A stretch of 64,000 nt of DNA from Rubricoccus sp038746605 (GTDB lineage Bacteria; Bacteroidota; Rhodothermia; Rhodothermales; Rubricoccaceae). The notes below the pieces were generated by a model that was not told the origin of the DNA, made no database searches, and saw only the letters and a list, made by a program, of their open reading frames with translations. This document shows, piece by piece, positions 26,965-34,800 of this stretch (positions are counted from its first letter, which is position 1; each line of letters starts with the position of its first letter). Location: assembly GCA_038746605.1 (NCBI GenBank), contig JBCDKM010000003.1:186001-250000 (forward strand). The letters run 5' to 3'. A program made the translations under genes and the position numbers.

Positions 26965-27343
26965 AGTCCGGGTCGTCTTCGGGATGGGTAGGGCGTTGAA
27001 GGGCGAGGAGCGCTCCGTGGGACACGATCAGATACGTCGCGCCGCTAATCTCCACCTCGATGGCGTCCTTCTTCAAGAACAGCGCGTAGTCTCCGACGTG
27101 GGCTTGAAGCGGGAGGTACCGCACGGCGTCCCGCGCAGGCGCCCACGGCTCGGCATCAGAATACTCCGGGTTCGCCATCAGATGACCCGGGCCGACCTTC
27201 GCGACACGTCCACCCTCTACCTCGTCCTTGGCACGAACGCCTGCCGGGAGAATGAGGCCTGCGTCCGTGCGTGTCTCGCCGCGGTCAGGTTCGATGAGCA
27301 CACGGGAACCGACGACATGGAGCGAGTCGAGAGGGGAGAGCAT
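26957..27343 (-). CDS. GroES-family co-chaperone-like protein
   Basis: 128 aa from ATG 27343; the open frame upstream to 27520 carries no homology. The fold is that of GroES: VGSRVLIEPDRGETRTDAGLILPAG at the N-terminus, with a later HVGDYALFLKKDAIEVEISGATYLIV segment matching the GroES core. It is longer than true GroES (~95 aa) because of an insert around HLMANPEYSDAEPWAPARDAVRYLPL. No groEL is adjacent, so it is more likely a paralogue than the main groES. It forms an operon with the lipoprotein at 26398. A CIRCE-like inverted repeat lies 39-68 bases upstream. Confidence 0.75.
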   Translation of the reverse strand: MLSPLDSLHVVGSRVLIEPDRGETRTDAGLILPAGVRAKDEVEGGRVAKVGPGHLMANPEYSDAEPWAPARDAVRYLPLQAHVGDYALFLKKDAIEVEISGATYLIVSHGALLALQRPTHPEDDPDFA

Positions 27344-27381
27344 GAGGGGAGGTGAAGAGACGGAAACGGGACGGCAAGCGG

Positions 27382-27411
27382 ATAACGGACGTTCCCACGA
27401 GTGTCCGTTAT
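27382..27411. promoter_or_regulatory. CIRCE-like inverted repeat operator candidate
   Basis: ATAACGGAC (27382-27390) and GTCCGTTAT (27403-27411) form a perfect 9-bp inverted repeat with a 12-base spacer, just upstream of the GroES-family gene. Classical CIRCE is also 9-bp arms (TTAGCACTC-N9-GAGTGCTAA), but the sequence and spacer differ. Confidence 0.5.
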
Positions 27412-27503
27412 GGCGCAGGTGACACCAGTCTGGCATCTCCATAACCCGATGGTGTAGCCAACGTTGGGTTTCTCCACAGGCTCGGCGTGGCGTGGACAAG
27501 TAT

Positions 27504-27516
27504 GCATAACGGATGC
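27504..27516. promoter_or_regulatory. Third ATAACGGA motif
   Basis: GCATAACGGATGC contains the same ATAACGGA as the repeat at 27382 and is framed by GCAT/ATGC. It could be an extra operator half-site on the nrdJ side. Confidence 0.35.
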
Positions 27517-27599
27517 TCAAATGCGCCGGAACAGCGGAGTAAGCGGTTTCTCAGCAGCTGGTGTAGTGTGAGTAGTCACGTTCTGGAAACGCTTCGACT

Positions 27600-27608
27600 T
27601 GTGGACAA
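27600..27608 (-). promoter_or_regulatory. DnaA-box-like site upstream of nrdJ
   Basis: TGTGGACAA reads TTGTCCACA on the minus strand, one base from the DnaA consensus TTATCCACA. A weaker match, CGTGGACAA, lies at 27491-27499. DnaA boxes upstream of nrdAB are known in E. coli; a similar role here is inference. Confidence 0.35.
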
Positions 27609-27846
27609 GCCGTGGACACCCCCGTGTTGCCCCCGTTCACTTCACGTCGTACTGTAAGTGCCCTTCGCGGCGCGTTCACAGGCAGCGCCCCGCCAGCGGC
27701 ATTCCCGGACGAGGTCCCGAGGCGCGCTGGCCCGGCCTCGGTCTGACCGTGGAGGGCCACCGGATGACGGCGTCGGAACGATGCGCGGGACTGCGCTCTA
27801 GACGCCCTCCGGATCTCTTCTCTCCCCCACCAACCCACTTGCTGCG

Positions 27847-30800
27847 ATGCCCGCAGAACTCACCGCCGGTCTCACAATCGACCGCGTCTTTTCCTCCGAA
27901 GGCGAGCACCCCTTCGACTCCGTCACCTGGGAGCGCCGCACCGCGGCCATCAAGAATCACACAGGCCAGGCCATCTTCGAGCAGGCCGATGTCGAGTTCC
28001 CCGAGACGTGGAGCCCACTCGCCGTCAACGTTGTTGCGAGCAAGTACTTCTACGGCGACATCGAGAAGGGCAACGGGACGCCCGCCGAAGGCCAGCGCGA
28101 GTACAGCCTCAAGCAACTCGTCCATCGCGTCACACGGACCATCGCCGACTGGGGCCTGGAAGGCGGCTACTTCGCGACGGCCTCCGACGCCGACACCTTC
28201 TACGACGAACTGACGTGGCTCTGCACCCACCAGTACGGTGCGTTCAACTCGCCGGTCTGGTTCAACGTCGGCCTCGGCGCGCAGTACGGTATCCGCGATA
28301 GTGGCGGCAAGACCATCTACGGCTGGGACGCCGAGAAGGAAGAGGTCGTCCGGGTGGATCCCTACGAGCGCCCCCAGGCGAGCGCCTGCTTCATCATCTC
28401 CGTGGACGACTCCGTGGACGACATCTGGCAGCTCATGGGCGAGAGCGCCCGGCTGTTCAAGTTCGGCTCGGGCGTGGGCGCGGACTGGAGCAAGCTGCGC
28501 TCCAGCAAGGAGAAGCTCTCCGGCGGCGGCGTGCCCTCCGGGCCCGTCTCCTTCATGAAGGTGCAGGACGCGACGGGCGGCACCATCAAGTCGGGCGGCA
28601 AGACGCGCCGCGCGGCGATCATGCAGACGCTCAAGAGCTGGCACCCGGATATCCTGGAGTTCGTCGGCGCGAAGATGGAGGAGGAGAAGAAGGCGTGGGC
28701 GCTCATCGAAGAGGGCTACGACGGCTCCTTCAACGGCCCGGCCTACGGCAGCGTCGCGTTTCAGAACGTGAACCAGTCCGTCCGCCTCGACGACGCGTTC
28801 ATGACCGCTGCGGATCAAGGCACCTCGTACGGCCTTCGCGCCGTCACCACGGGTGAGGTCGTGGAGGAGGCCGACGCTCGGACGCTCCTGCATGCCATCT
28901 CCGAGGGCACGCACGTCTGCGGCGACCCTGGCGCGCAGTATGAGGACATCATCCAGAAGTGGCACACGTGCAAGAACCACGGCCGGATCAACTCCAGCAA
29001 CCCCTGCTCGGAGTACATGTTCTTGGACGACAGCGCCTGCAACCTCGCGAGCCTCAACCTCCGCAAGTTCCAGGACGCCGACGGCCGCTTCAACGTGGAG
29101 CGCTTCCGCGCCGCCGCCCGGATCTACCTCACGGCGCAGGAGATCCTCGTGGACAACGCGGGCTACCCCTCCGAGCGCATCGCGGCCAACAGCCACGCCT
29201 ACCGTCCGCTGGGCCTCGGCTTCGCCAACCTCGGCGCGCTGCTGATGAGCATGGGTCTGCCGTACGACTCCGACGAGGGCCGCGCGGTCGCGGGCGCCAT
29301 CATGGCGATCGAGCACAGCGAGGGCTACGCGCGCTCCGCGGAGATCGCCGCCAACGAGGCCATCGGGCCGTTCGACGGCTACGCCGAGAACGAGGAGCCG
29401 ATGCTGGAGGTCATGCGGATGCACCGCGACGCCGTGGCGGACATCGGCGCGAGCTGCCCGGCGTACCTCCGCGAGGCCGCCCAGGAGTCCGCCGACCGCA
29501 TGGTCGCGCTTGGCGAGGCCCACGGCTACCGCAACGCGCAGGCGACCGTCCTCGCGCCGACCGGCACCATCGGCTTCATGATGGACTGCGACACGACCGG
29601 CGTCGAGCCCGACATCGCGCTCGTGAAGTACAAGCTGCTCGCGGGCAAGGGCGAGGGGCTGATGAAGATCGTCAACCAGACCGTCGGCGAGGCCCTCGGC
29701 AAGCTCGGCTACTCCGACGCCGAGGTGCAGGTCATCCTGGACCACATCGACACGCAGGACACCATCGAGGGCGCGCCGGGGCTCAAGGACGAGCACCTGC
29801 CCGTCTTCGACTGCGCCTTCAAACCGTTCAACGGCGAGCGCTACATCTCGCACATGGGCCACATCCGCATGATGGCGGCGGTCCAGCCCTTCATCTCGGG
29901 CGCGATCTCGAAAACGGTCAACCTCCCCGAGAGCGCGACCATCGAGGACATCGCGGACGCCTACATGCAGTCCTGGAAGCTGGGCCTGAAGGCGGTCGCG
30001 ATCTACCGCGAGAACTCCAAGCGCTCCCAGCCGCTCTCCACCAAGAAGGACGGCAACACCTCCGGCGCTTCCACCGAGGCGGCCGAGGCCGCGCCCTCCG
30101 GCGACGGCGCGATGGTGCCTGAGCCGACCGTCCAGACCGTGGAGCGGATCGTCGAGAAGGTGGTCTACCGGCCCACGCGCGAGCGCCTCCCGGACGAGCG
30201 CCCGAGCATCACGCACAAGTTCTCCGTGGCGGGCCACGAGGGCTACCTCCACATCGGGCTGTACCCGGAGACGGGCCTCCCCGGGGAGATCTTCATCACG
30301 ATGGCGAAGCAGGGCTCCACCATCGCGGGCCTCATGGACTCCTTCGCGACGGCCATCTCCCTCGCGATGCAGTATGGTGTGCCGCTGGAGGACCTCGTGC
30401 AGAAGTTCGGCCACGTCCGCTTCGAGCCCGCCGGGTTCACGAACAACCGCCAGATCCCCATCGCGAAGTCCATCACGGACTACATCTTCCGCTACATGGC
30501 GCTCAAGTTCCTCTCGGCGCCGGAGGCAGTCGGTAACGATCCGCTGGCCGAGCTGGAGGAGGCTGCCGACCCCGTAGCGGCGGTCGTTCAGGAGGAGGCG
30601 GCACACGGTGCAGCAGAGGACCAGTCCCAGGCCGACCTGTTCGCCGTCGCGAGTGCTGCCACGAACCCGCAGCCGTCGCACGTCGGCGGGACGGTGGAGC
30701 AGGCGCTGGGCTCCGGCGAGGCGACGAAGCCGGGCGGGCTGCTCGGGGCCTTCCAGAACCAGGAGGACGCGCCCGCTTGCCACGTCTGCGGGAGCATCAC

Positions 30801-30861
30801 CGTCCGCGCTGGAGCCTGCTACAGCTGCCCCAACTGCGGGGCCTCTACGGGCTGCGGCTGA
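27847..30861 (+). CDS. nrdJ: Vitamin B12-dependent (class II) ribonucleotide reductase
   Basis: 1004 aa. It reduces ribonucleotides to deoxyribonucleotides using adenosylcobalamin, so it is oxygen-independent and needs no small subunit. Visible motifs are QYGAFNSPVWFNVGL near the N-terminus, GSGVGADWSKLRSSKEKLSGGG, and NPCSEYMFLDDSACNLASLNL, which holds the active-site region. The central barrel continues with APTGTIGFMMDCDTTGVEPD. The last ~30 residues form a Cys-rich tail (CHVCGS...CYSCPNCGASTGC), a zinc-ribbon/redox-tail arrangement typical of long NrdJ proteins. An unstructured Ala/Glu linker separates it from the core. It is monocistronic. It is the only reductase in the window. Confidence 0.96.
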   Translation: MPAELTAGLTIDRVFSSEGEHPFDSVTWERRTAAIKNHTGQAIFEQADVEFPETWSPLAVNVVASKYFYGDIEKGNGTPAEGQREYSLKQLVHRVTRTIADWGLEGGYFATASDADTFYDELTWLCTHQYGAFNSPVWFNVGLGAQYGIRDSGGKTIYGWDAEKEEVVRVDPYERPQASACFIISVDDSVDDIWQLMGESARLFKFGSGVGADWSKLRSSKEKLSGGGVPSGPVSFMKVQDATGGTIKSGGKTRRAAIMQTLKSWHPDILEFVGAKMEEEKKAWALIEEGYDGSFNGPAYGSVAFQNVNQSVRLDDAFMTAADQGTSYGLRAVTTGEVVEEADARTLLHAISEGTHVCGDPGAQYEDIIQKWHTCKNHGRINSSNPCSEYMFLDDSACNLASLNLRKFQDADGRFNVERFRAAARIYLTAQEILVDNAGYPSERIAANSHAYRPLGLGFANLGALLMSMGLPYDSDEGRAVAGAIMAIEHSEGYARSAEIAANEAIGPFDGYAENEEPMLEVMRMHRDAVADIGASCPAYLREAAQESADRMVALGEAHGYRNAQATVLAPTGTIGFMMDCDTTGVEPDIALVKYKLLAGKGEGLMKIVNQTVGEALGKLGYSDAEVQVILDHIDTQDTIEGAPGLKDEHLPVFDCAFKPFNGERYISHMGHIRMMAAVQPFISGAISKTVNLPESATIEDIADAYMQSWKLGLKAVAIYRENSKRSQPLSTKKDGNTSGASTEAAEAAPSGDGAMVPEPTVQTVERIVEKVVYRPTRERLPDERPSITHKFSVAGHEGYLHIGLYPETGLPGEIFITMAKQGSTIAGLMDSFATAISLAMQYGVPLEDLVQKFGHVRFEPAGFTNNRQIPIAKSITDYIFRYMALKFLSAPEAVGNDPLAELEEAADPVAAVVQEEAAHGAAEDQSQADLFAVASAATNPQPSHVGGTVEQALGSGEATKPGGLLGAFQNQEDAPACHVCGSITVRAGACYSCPNCGASTGCG

Positions 30862-30879
30862 TCCGGTCTGGCTCTCCCC

Positions 30880-30895
30880 GCCTCGGTCCCGAGGC
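30880..30895. repeat. Degenerate copy of the dispersed palindromic element
   Basis: GCCTCGG and CCGAGGC around a 2-base loop, 18 bases after the nrdJ stop; the outer right arm has decayed to CCG. Confidence 0.5.
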
Positions 30896-30899
30896 CGAC

Positions 30900-30930
30900 G
30901 CCCCCGGCTGGCTGTGTGCTGGCCGGGGGC
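30900..30930 (+). terminator. Likely terminator hairpin of nrdJ
   Basis: GCCCCCGGC (30900-30908) pairs perfectly with GCCGGGGGC (30922-30930). It lies 38 bases after the nrdJ stop. There is no T-run behind it, so it may need help from Rho. Confidence 0.5.
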
Positions 30931-30948
30931 GATTGGAAGTAGAACTAG

Positions 30949-30957
30949 TTATCCACA
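30949..30957 (+). promoter_or_regulatory. Perfect DnaA-box consensus
   Basis: TTATCCACA exactly matches the consensus DnaA box. It is single, with no cluster around it. Confidence 0.4.
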
Positions 30958-30993
30958 ATGGCCCTCCGACCGCGCCCTATCCCCTTACCATAG

Positions 30994-31025
30994 AAAAAGC
31001 CCCGCCAGCGTCAACTAGCGAGGCT
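30994..31025 (-). terminator. Intrinsic terminator on the minus strand
   Basis: On the minus strand AGCCTCGC, a 12-base loop and GCGGGGCT are followed by a run of five T (AAAAA at 30994-30998 on the plus strand). No protein gene lies immediately upstream on that strand, which hints at a short non-coding transcript. Confidence 0.5.
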
Positions 31026-31150
31026 GAACAGACTGTCACAGATTGTCTGCTACTGTCCCGGGAAGGGGACTCATGGTAGCAAATGCAGTCTGGGCTTCGC
31101 AAGCCGAGTTGTTAACAACGCCGCCTGGGGCGGCAATTCTACCATGCTGC
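31026..31150 (-). ncRNA. Candidate structured RNA or structured leader
   Basis: CATGGTAG (31072-31079) and CTACCATG (31139-31146) would close a junction. Inside lie the hairpin GGCTT-CGC-AAGCC (31093-31105), the palindrome GTTGTTAACAAC (31108-31119) and the hairpin GCCGCC-TGG-GGCGGC (31120-31134). Further left, GTCCC...GGGAC (31055-31070) can form another stem. Read on the minus strand it leads into the terminator at 30994-31025. Read on the plus strand it would be the leader of the toxin-antitoxin pair at 31202. No known RNA family is recognised. Confidence 0.3.
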
Positions 31151-31201
31151 TCACGGTTGAAGCCGGGCGGACCGATATTGGCCCTCCCCCGCAACCCCTT
31201 C

Positions 31202-31438
31202 ATGGCCATGGCCAATCTCGACCGAATCGACCGCGACCCCCGCGTGATGGGCGGGAAGCCCCGTGTCCGTGGCACGCGGGTGACGGTGGGGACGCTCGTC
31301 GGCTTGCTCGCCTCGGGGCGGACGATGGACGAGGTGTTGGCGGCCTATCCATACATCGAGAAGGAAGACGTGGAGGCCGCGCTCTCCTACGCAGCATGGC
31401 GCTCCGAGGAGGTGGAGGTCCCGCTCCGCGCGGCGTGA
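31202..31438 (+). CDS. DUF433 antitoxin-like protein
   Basis: 78 aa from ATG 31202; a second ATG at 31208 is equally possible, and the open frame upstream to 31043 lies in the structured non-coding region. The sequence LDRIDRDPRVMGGKPRVRGTRVTVGTLVGLLASGRTMDEVLAAYPYIEKEDVEAAL is the standard DUF433 domain, a winged-helix DNA-binding domain often found as the antitoxin partner of DUF5615. Its stop overlaps the next GTG by 4 nt, as expected for a toxin-antitoxin pair. Confidence 0.9.
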   Translation: MAMANLDRIDRDPRVMGGKPRVRGTRVTVGTLVGLLASGRTMDEVLAAYPYIEKEDVEAALSYAAWRSEEVEVPLRAA

Positions 31439-31800
31439 GGCTCTTGCTCGACGAGAACCTCTCGCCCGCCTGGGTCGGCTGGCTCGCAGGGGAAGGCATC
31501 GAAGCAGTTCACTGGCTGACGGTCGGCGCTCCGGCCGATCCCGACGAGGACGTGCTGGCCTATGCCAAGGACCACGGCTACATCTTGTTCTCCCACGACC
31601 TCGACTTCTCCGCAATCCTCGCGTCCAGCGGGGACGGCGCACCGAGTGTGATCCAACTGCGCATGCAGGATGTGCTGCCCGAAACCGCCGGACCGCTGGT
31701 GGTGAGAGCGCTTCGCCAGTTCGAGCACGAGATCGAAGCGGGGGCGCTCCTCTCCGTGGATGCGAGGAAGACGCGCGTGCGGGTCCTGCCGCTCCACTGA
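31435..31800 (+). CDS. DUF5615 PIN-like toxin
   Basis: 121 aa from GTG 31435 overlapping the DUF433 stop (GTGA). The start RLLLDENLSPAWVGWLAGEGIEAVHW and the segment DEDVLAYAKDHGYILFSHDLDFSAIL carry the acidic residues of the Mut7-C/PIN-like fold (DEN and HDLDF), a predicted ribonuclease. Together with DUF433 it forms a VapBC-like type II toxin-antitoxin system. The RNA target is unknown. Confidence 0.88.
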   Translation: MRLLLDENLSPAWVGWLAGEGIEAVHWLTVGAPADPDEDVLAYAKDHGYILFSHDLDFSAILASSGDGAPSVIQLRMQDVLPETAGPLVVRALRQFEHEIEAGALLSVDARKTRVRVLPLH

Positions 31801-31808
31801 CCCCGCCT

Positions 31809-31826
31809 GCCTCGGTGCCGAGGCGG
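31809..31826. repeat. Dispersed palindromic element, left arm interrupted
   Basis: GCCTCGG and CCGAGGC around a 2-base loop, with a 3-base TGC insertion in the outer left arm. The tail AGGGACTCAGG matches other copies. It follows the toxin stop by 8 bases. Confidence 0.65.
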
Positions 31827-31905
31827 AGGGACTCAGGCACTACACCGCCGTAACACCGCGCGTGATGCCCTCGCGGTAGGCTTCGGCTCCCTCTCCCCAC
31901 CCGCT

Positions 31906-32142
31906 ATGAAGGACGACCGCGACATCGAGAAGACCTATCCCACGGACCAGTTCGTCGCCAAGCTGCGCCGCCTCGCCGACGCTCTGGAGGCAGGCGAGAA
32001 GTTCGAGATCCAGATCGCAGGGGAGCGGGTCTACGTCCCCGTTCGGGCGGCGTACTCCATCGAGCACGAGCGCGGCGACGGTGAGGAGGAGATCGAGTTC
32101 CAGATTACCTGGACCCACGAGGACGCGACCGACGACGACTGA
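31906..32142 (+). CDS. Amphi-Trp domain protein
   Basis: 78 aa. The sequence IEKTYPTDQFVAKLRRLADALEAGEKFEIQIAGERVYVPVRAAYSIEHERGDGEEEIEFQITW matches the amphi-Trp family, small cytoplasmic proteins of unknown function with a conserved C-terminal W in an amphipathic strand. The acidic tail HEDATDDD is usual. It stands alone. Start ATG 31906 is well placed and no other start is nearby. Confidence 0.8.
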   Translation: MKDDRDIEKTYPTDQFVAKLRRLADALEAGEKFEIQIAGERVYVPVRAAYSIEHERGDGEEEIEFQITWTHEDATDDD

Positions 32143-32169
32143 CGCTCGGCCCCCTGGTGGCCTCGTCCC

Positions 32170-32192
32170 GCCCGCCTCGGCATCAAGGTGGG
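32170..32192. repeat. Degenerate copy of the dispersed palindromic element
   Basis: Left arm GCCCGCCTCGG is intact; the right arm is AAGGTGGGCGG, with mismatches. It lies 28 bases after the amphi-Trp stop. The rest of 32143-32339 holds no gene. At about 32303-32321 the string CCAGTCCCCAGTTCCCACA resembles one arm of the kinase inserts. Confidence 0.45.
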
Positions 32193-32339
32193 CGGACTCG
32201 TTTTCACCCCCCGTTCGGACGTACCCGGAGGCATCCCGCCTAGCTTCCCTGGAACCGCTTCCGTTCCTGCGATGTGGCGCGACCGAGGCGCTGGTGATGA
32301 TTCCAGTCCCCAGTTCCCACATCCCCTCTTCCCCTTCGC

Positions 32340-33515
32340 ATGGCCTCCGTCATTCTCTCCGCCGCCCGCACGCCGGTCGGCTCGTTCAACGGCTCCCTCT
32401 CCTCCGTCCCCGCGCCACAACTCGGATCCGTCGCCATCACGGGCGCGCTGGAGCGTGCGGGCGTGGCGCCCGGCCAGCTCTCCGAGGTCGTGATGGGCAA
32501 CGTCGTGACCGCAGGCGAGGGGCAGGCCCCTGCGCGTCAGGCGGCTCTCGGCGCCGAGATCCCGGACAGCGTCCCGTGCATGACCATCAACAAGGTCTGT
32601 GGCTCCGGCATGAAGGCCGTCATGCTGGCGGACCAGTCCATCCGTGCAGGCGACACCGAGGTGGTCGTCGCGGGCGGGATGGAGAACATGTCGAAGGCGC
32701 CGTTTCTGCTGGACAAGGCACGCACGGGCTACGGCTACGGCAACGGCACGCTCATCGACGCGCTCTTCCACGACGGCCTCCGCGATGCATACGACGGTAA
32801 CGCGATGGGCGTCGCGGCGGACCTGTGCGGCGAGACGTGCAACGTGCCACGCGAGGCGCAAGACGCCTTCTCCATCGAGAGCTACACGCGTGCCCAGGCG
32901 AGCATGACCAACGGCCGCTTCGCGCAGGAGATCGTGCCCGTGACCATCAAGGGACGCAAAGGCGACACGGTCGTGGACACGGACGAGGAGCCGCCGCGCA
33001 CCAACTTCGACAAGATCCCGACCCTGCGGCCGGTGTTCACCAAGGAGGGCACGGTGACGGCCGCCAACGCGAGCACCATCAACGACGGCGCTGCCGCGCT
33101 GGTCGTCGCGAGCGAGGCGTGGGCCGAGGCCAACGGCAAAACGCCGATGGCGCGGATCGTCGCCACGGCGCAGCACAGCCAGAAGCCGGTGGAGTTCACC
33201 ACCGCGCCCATCGGGGCCATCGAGAAGGTCCTCGACAAGGCGGGCCTCACGCTGGACGACATCGACCTGTTCGAGATCAACGAGGCGTTTGCGGTCGTGG
33301 CGCTCGCGGCGCAGGACGCGCTCGGCATCCCGCACGAGAAGCTGAACGTGCGCGGCGGCTCGGTGGCCGTCGGGCACCCCATCGGCGCCAGCGGCGCGCG
33401 CATCCTCACCACGCTGCTCTTCGCGATGGAGGAGACCGGCGCCCGCTACGGGCTGGCGGCGATCTGCATCGGCGGCGGCGAGGCCACGGCGATGATCGTG
33501 GAGCGCGCAGCCTGA
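32340..33515 (+). CDS. Acetyl-CoA acetyltransferase (thiolase)
   Basis: 391 aa, the normal thiolase length. It catalyses reversible Claisen condensation of two acetyl-CoA, or thiolytic cleavage of 3-ketoacyl-CoA. The catalytic nucleophile is C87 (NKVCGSGMKAV), the general base H346 (GHPIGASGARI) and the second active-site cysteine C376 (CIGGGEA). A short spacing and the nearby 3-hydroxyacyl-CoA dehydrogenase (34801) suggest a shared role in fatty-acid breakdown or acetoacetyl-CoA/3-hydroxybutyryl-CoA metabolism. Biosynthetic (PhaA-like) versus degradative use cannot be decided here. An intrinsic terminator follows. Confidence 0.93.
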   Translation: MASVILSAARTPVGSFNGSLSSVPAPQLGSVAITGALERAGVAPGQLSEVVMGNVVTAGEGQAPARQAALGAEIPDSVPCMTINKVCGSGMKAVMLADQSIRAGDTEVVVAGGMENMSKAPFLLDKARTGYGYGNGTLIDALFHDGLRDAYDGNAMGVAADLCGETCNVPREAQDAFSIESYTRAQASMTNGRFAQEIVPVTIKGRKGDTVVDTDEEPPRTNFDKIPTLRPVFTKEGTVTAANASTINDGAAALVVASEAWAEANGKTPMARIVATAQHSQKPVEFTTAPIGAIEKVLDKAGLTLDDIDLFEINEAFAVVALAAQDALGIPHEKLNVRGGSVAVGHPIGASGARILTTLLFAMEETGARYGLAAICIGGGEATAMIVERAA

Positions 33516-33533
33516 CCCGAAGGGAGGCGAGAC

Positions 33534-33557
33534 GGGGAGGCACGCCCTCCGATTTTT
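33534..33557 (+). terminator. Intrinsic terminator of the thiolase gene
   Basis: GGAGG (33536-33540), loop CACGC, CCTCC (33546-33550), then GATTTTT. It is 20 bases after the stop codon. A larger fold with GCCTCCCCCGTC at 33559-33570 is also possible. Confidence 0.65.
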
Positions 33558-33569
33558 CGCCTCCCCCGT

Positions 33570-33591
33570 CCCGCCTCGGCGCCGAGGCGGG
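33570..33591. repeat. Dispersed palindromic element, perfect copy
   Basis: A perfect 22-base palindrome with no loop (11-bp arms CCCGCCTCGGC). It continues with CGGAGCCGCGATCTTCC, a tail shared with the copies near 37764 and partly with the one inside the MORN gene at 40856. Confidence 0.85.
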
Positions 33592-33630
33592 CGGAGCCGC
33601 GATCTTCCAGCCCCCAGACGCCCGACCGCT

Positions 33631-34746
33631 GTGACCCGACTCGCGCCCCTCGCCCTCCTGGCTCTCCTCGTCTCCGGCTGCGCGTCCTCACGCGTGGACT
33701 TCGCCGCCGAGCCCTCCACTGTCGCCATATCCGAAGCCGATGTGGCTGCCGGGGAGCGCCTCTTCCCGATGGTCATCGGGGGGGAATGGGGTTACGTGGA
33801 CGGTGAGGGGCGCGAGGTTATCCTGCCTCGTTACGAGCAGGCAGCAGACTTCTCGGAAGGCCGCGCGGCTGTGCGCGAGGACGGCCAGTGGGGCTACATC
33901 GCGCCCAGCGGACAGTGGACTGCCCGTCCTCGCTATACCATCGCCAGCCCTTATTCTGACGGCCGCGCCCGCATCGCGACGGGACAGGGGGACGCGCGCC
34001 GGTTCGGCTATCTCGATCCGGCCGGAGACGAAGTCATCGCGCCGGTCCTGCCCTTCGCGCTCGATTTCTCCGAGGGCCTCGCGCTCGTCCGGTTGACCAC
34101 TCAGCGCCGGACCGCTCTTCAGCGATACCTCGCGCGGATCGGCGCGCTGGAGCAGGGGGATGGCTTCGTGTTTCTGACGACCGACGGTGACATCGCCTTT
34201 GAGGTGGAGGGCACCTCCGCGGCCTCGTTCTCCGGTGGTCTCGCGCCCTTCGAGAGCGACCGTGGCTGGTTCCGCTCCACCACCTGGGGCTACCTCGACC
34301 GCTCCGGCGAGGTCGCCATCCCAGCGCAGATCGACGGCCCGGCGTTTCGCCACACGGACGGGCTTGCGCGTGCGGCTCAAGGAGGTCAGGTTGGGTTCGT
34401 GGACCGCGAGGGGGTCTTCGTGATTCCGCCCACGTACTCCCTCGCGCTGGCCTTCTCCGAGGGCCTCGCGCCTGTGCAGGGCGAGGACGGGCTCTGGGGC
34501 TACGTGGACGCGGACGGCGCTCTCGCGATTGAGCCTCAGTTCCGTTCTGCGCTGCCATTCTCCGGCGGACTCGCGGTCGTCCAGACCAGGACCGGTTGGG
34601 GCTACATCGCGCCCGATGGCTCGCTTGTCATCCCCGCCACCTACAGCCGGGCGGAAGCCTTCCGAAACGGCCTCGCGCGTGTCTACGAGGATCGCCTCCT
34701 CCGCTACATCAACACCGATGGCGAGACCGTCTGGGCACAGCCCTAG
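33631..34746 (+). CDS. WG-repeat lipoprotein
   Basis: 371 aa from GTG 33631. The N-terminus MTRLAPLALLALLVSGCASS is a lipoprotein signal with Cys17. The rest is about eight WG (KWG-type) repeats, each about 45-50 residues with a start like WGYVDxxG, then a short strand and FSEGLAxV. WG-repeat proteins form beta structures on the cell surface; their ligand is usually unknown. It lies between the thiolase and the hydroxyacyl-CoA dehydrogenase but has no obvious metabolic link. The gap to the next gene is short (54 bases). Confidence 0.82.
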   Translation: MTRLAPLALLALLVSGCASSRVDFAAEPSTVAISEADVAAGERLFPMVIGGEWGYVDGEGREVILPRYEQAADFSEGRAAVREDGQWGYIAPSGQWTARPRYTIASPYSDGRARIATGQGDARRFGYLDPAGDEVIAPVLPFALDFSEGLALVRLTTQRRTALQRYLARIGALEQGDGFVFLTTDGDIAFEVEGTSAASFSGGLAPFESDRGWFRSTTWGYLDRSGEVAIPAQIDGPAFRHTDGLARAAQGGQVGFVDREGVFVIPPTYSLALAFSEGLAPVQGEDGLWGYVDADGALAIEPQFRSALPFSGGLAVVQTRTGWGYIAPDGSLVIPATYSRAEAFRNGLARVYEDRLLRYINTDGETVWAQP

Positions 34747-34800
34747 CCGCAAGGGATGCACGTCCCTGATCCCTCCGCCTTCTATCCCTCTTCCCAACAC

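Larger units (their letters stand above)
27344..27846. other. 503-base divergent intergenic region between the GroES-like gene and nrdJ
   Basis: No convincing gene. It holds the inverted repeat at 27382-27411, a third related motif at 27506, two sites resembling DnaA boxes (27491 and 27600) and presumably both promoters. I looked for a cobalamin riboswitch in front of nrdJ and found no recognisable B12 box. Confidence 0.6.

Noticed and set aside
27344..27846. Cobalamin riboswitch expected upstream of nrdJ
   Set aside because: No B12-box-like sequence was seen; the region is better explained by protein-binding repeats.
27676..30783. Open frame of over 1000 codons on the minus strand opposite nrdJ
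   Set aside because: It exactly shadows nrdJ; the composition (Arg, Gly, His, Val rich, no domains) is what the reverse strand of a high-GC gene gives.
31108..31119. GTTGTTAACAAC resembles the core of an integron attC site
   Set aside because: The matching R'' and R' boxes with correct spacing are missing and no integrase is present.
30940..31150. Replication origin suggested by a perfect DnaA box and lower GC
   Set aside because: Only one perfect box, no cluster, no dnaA, dnaN or gidA nearby.
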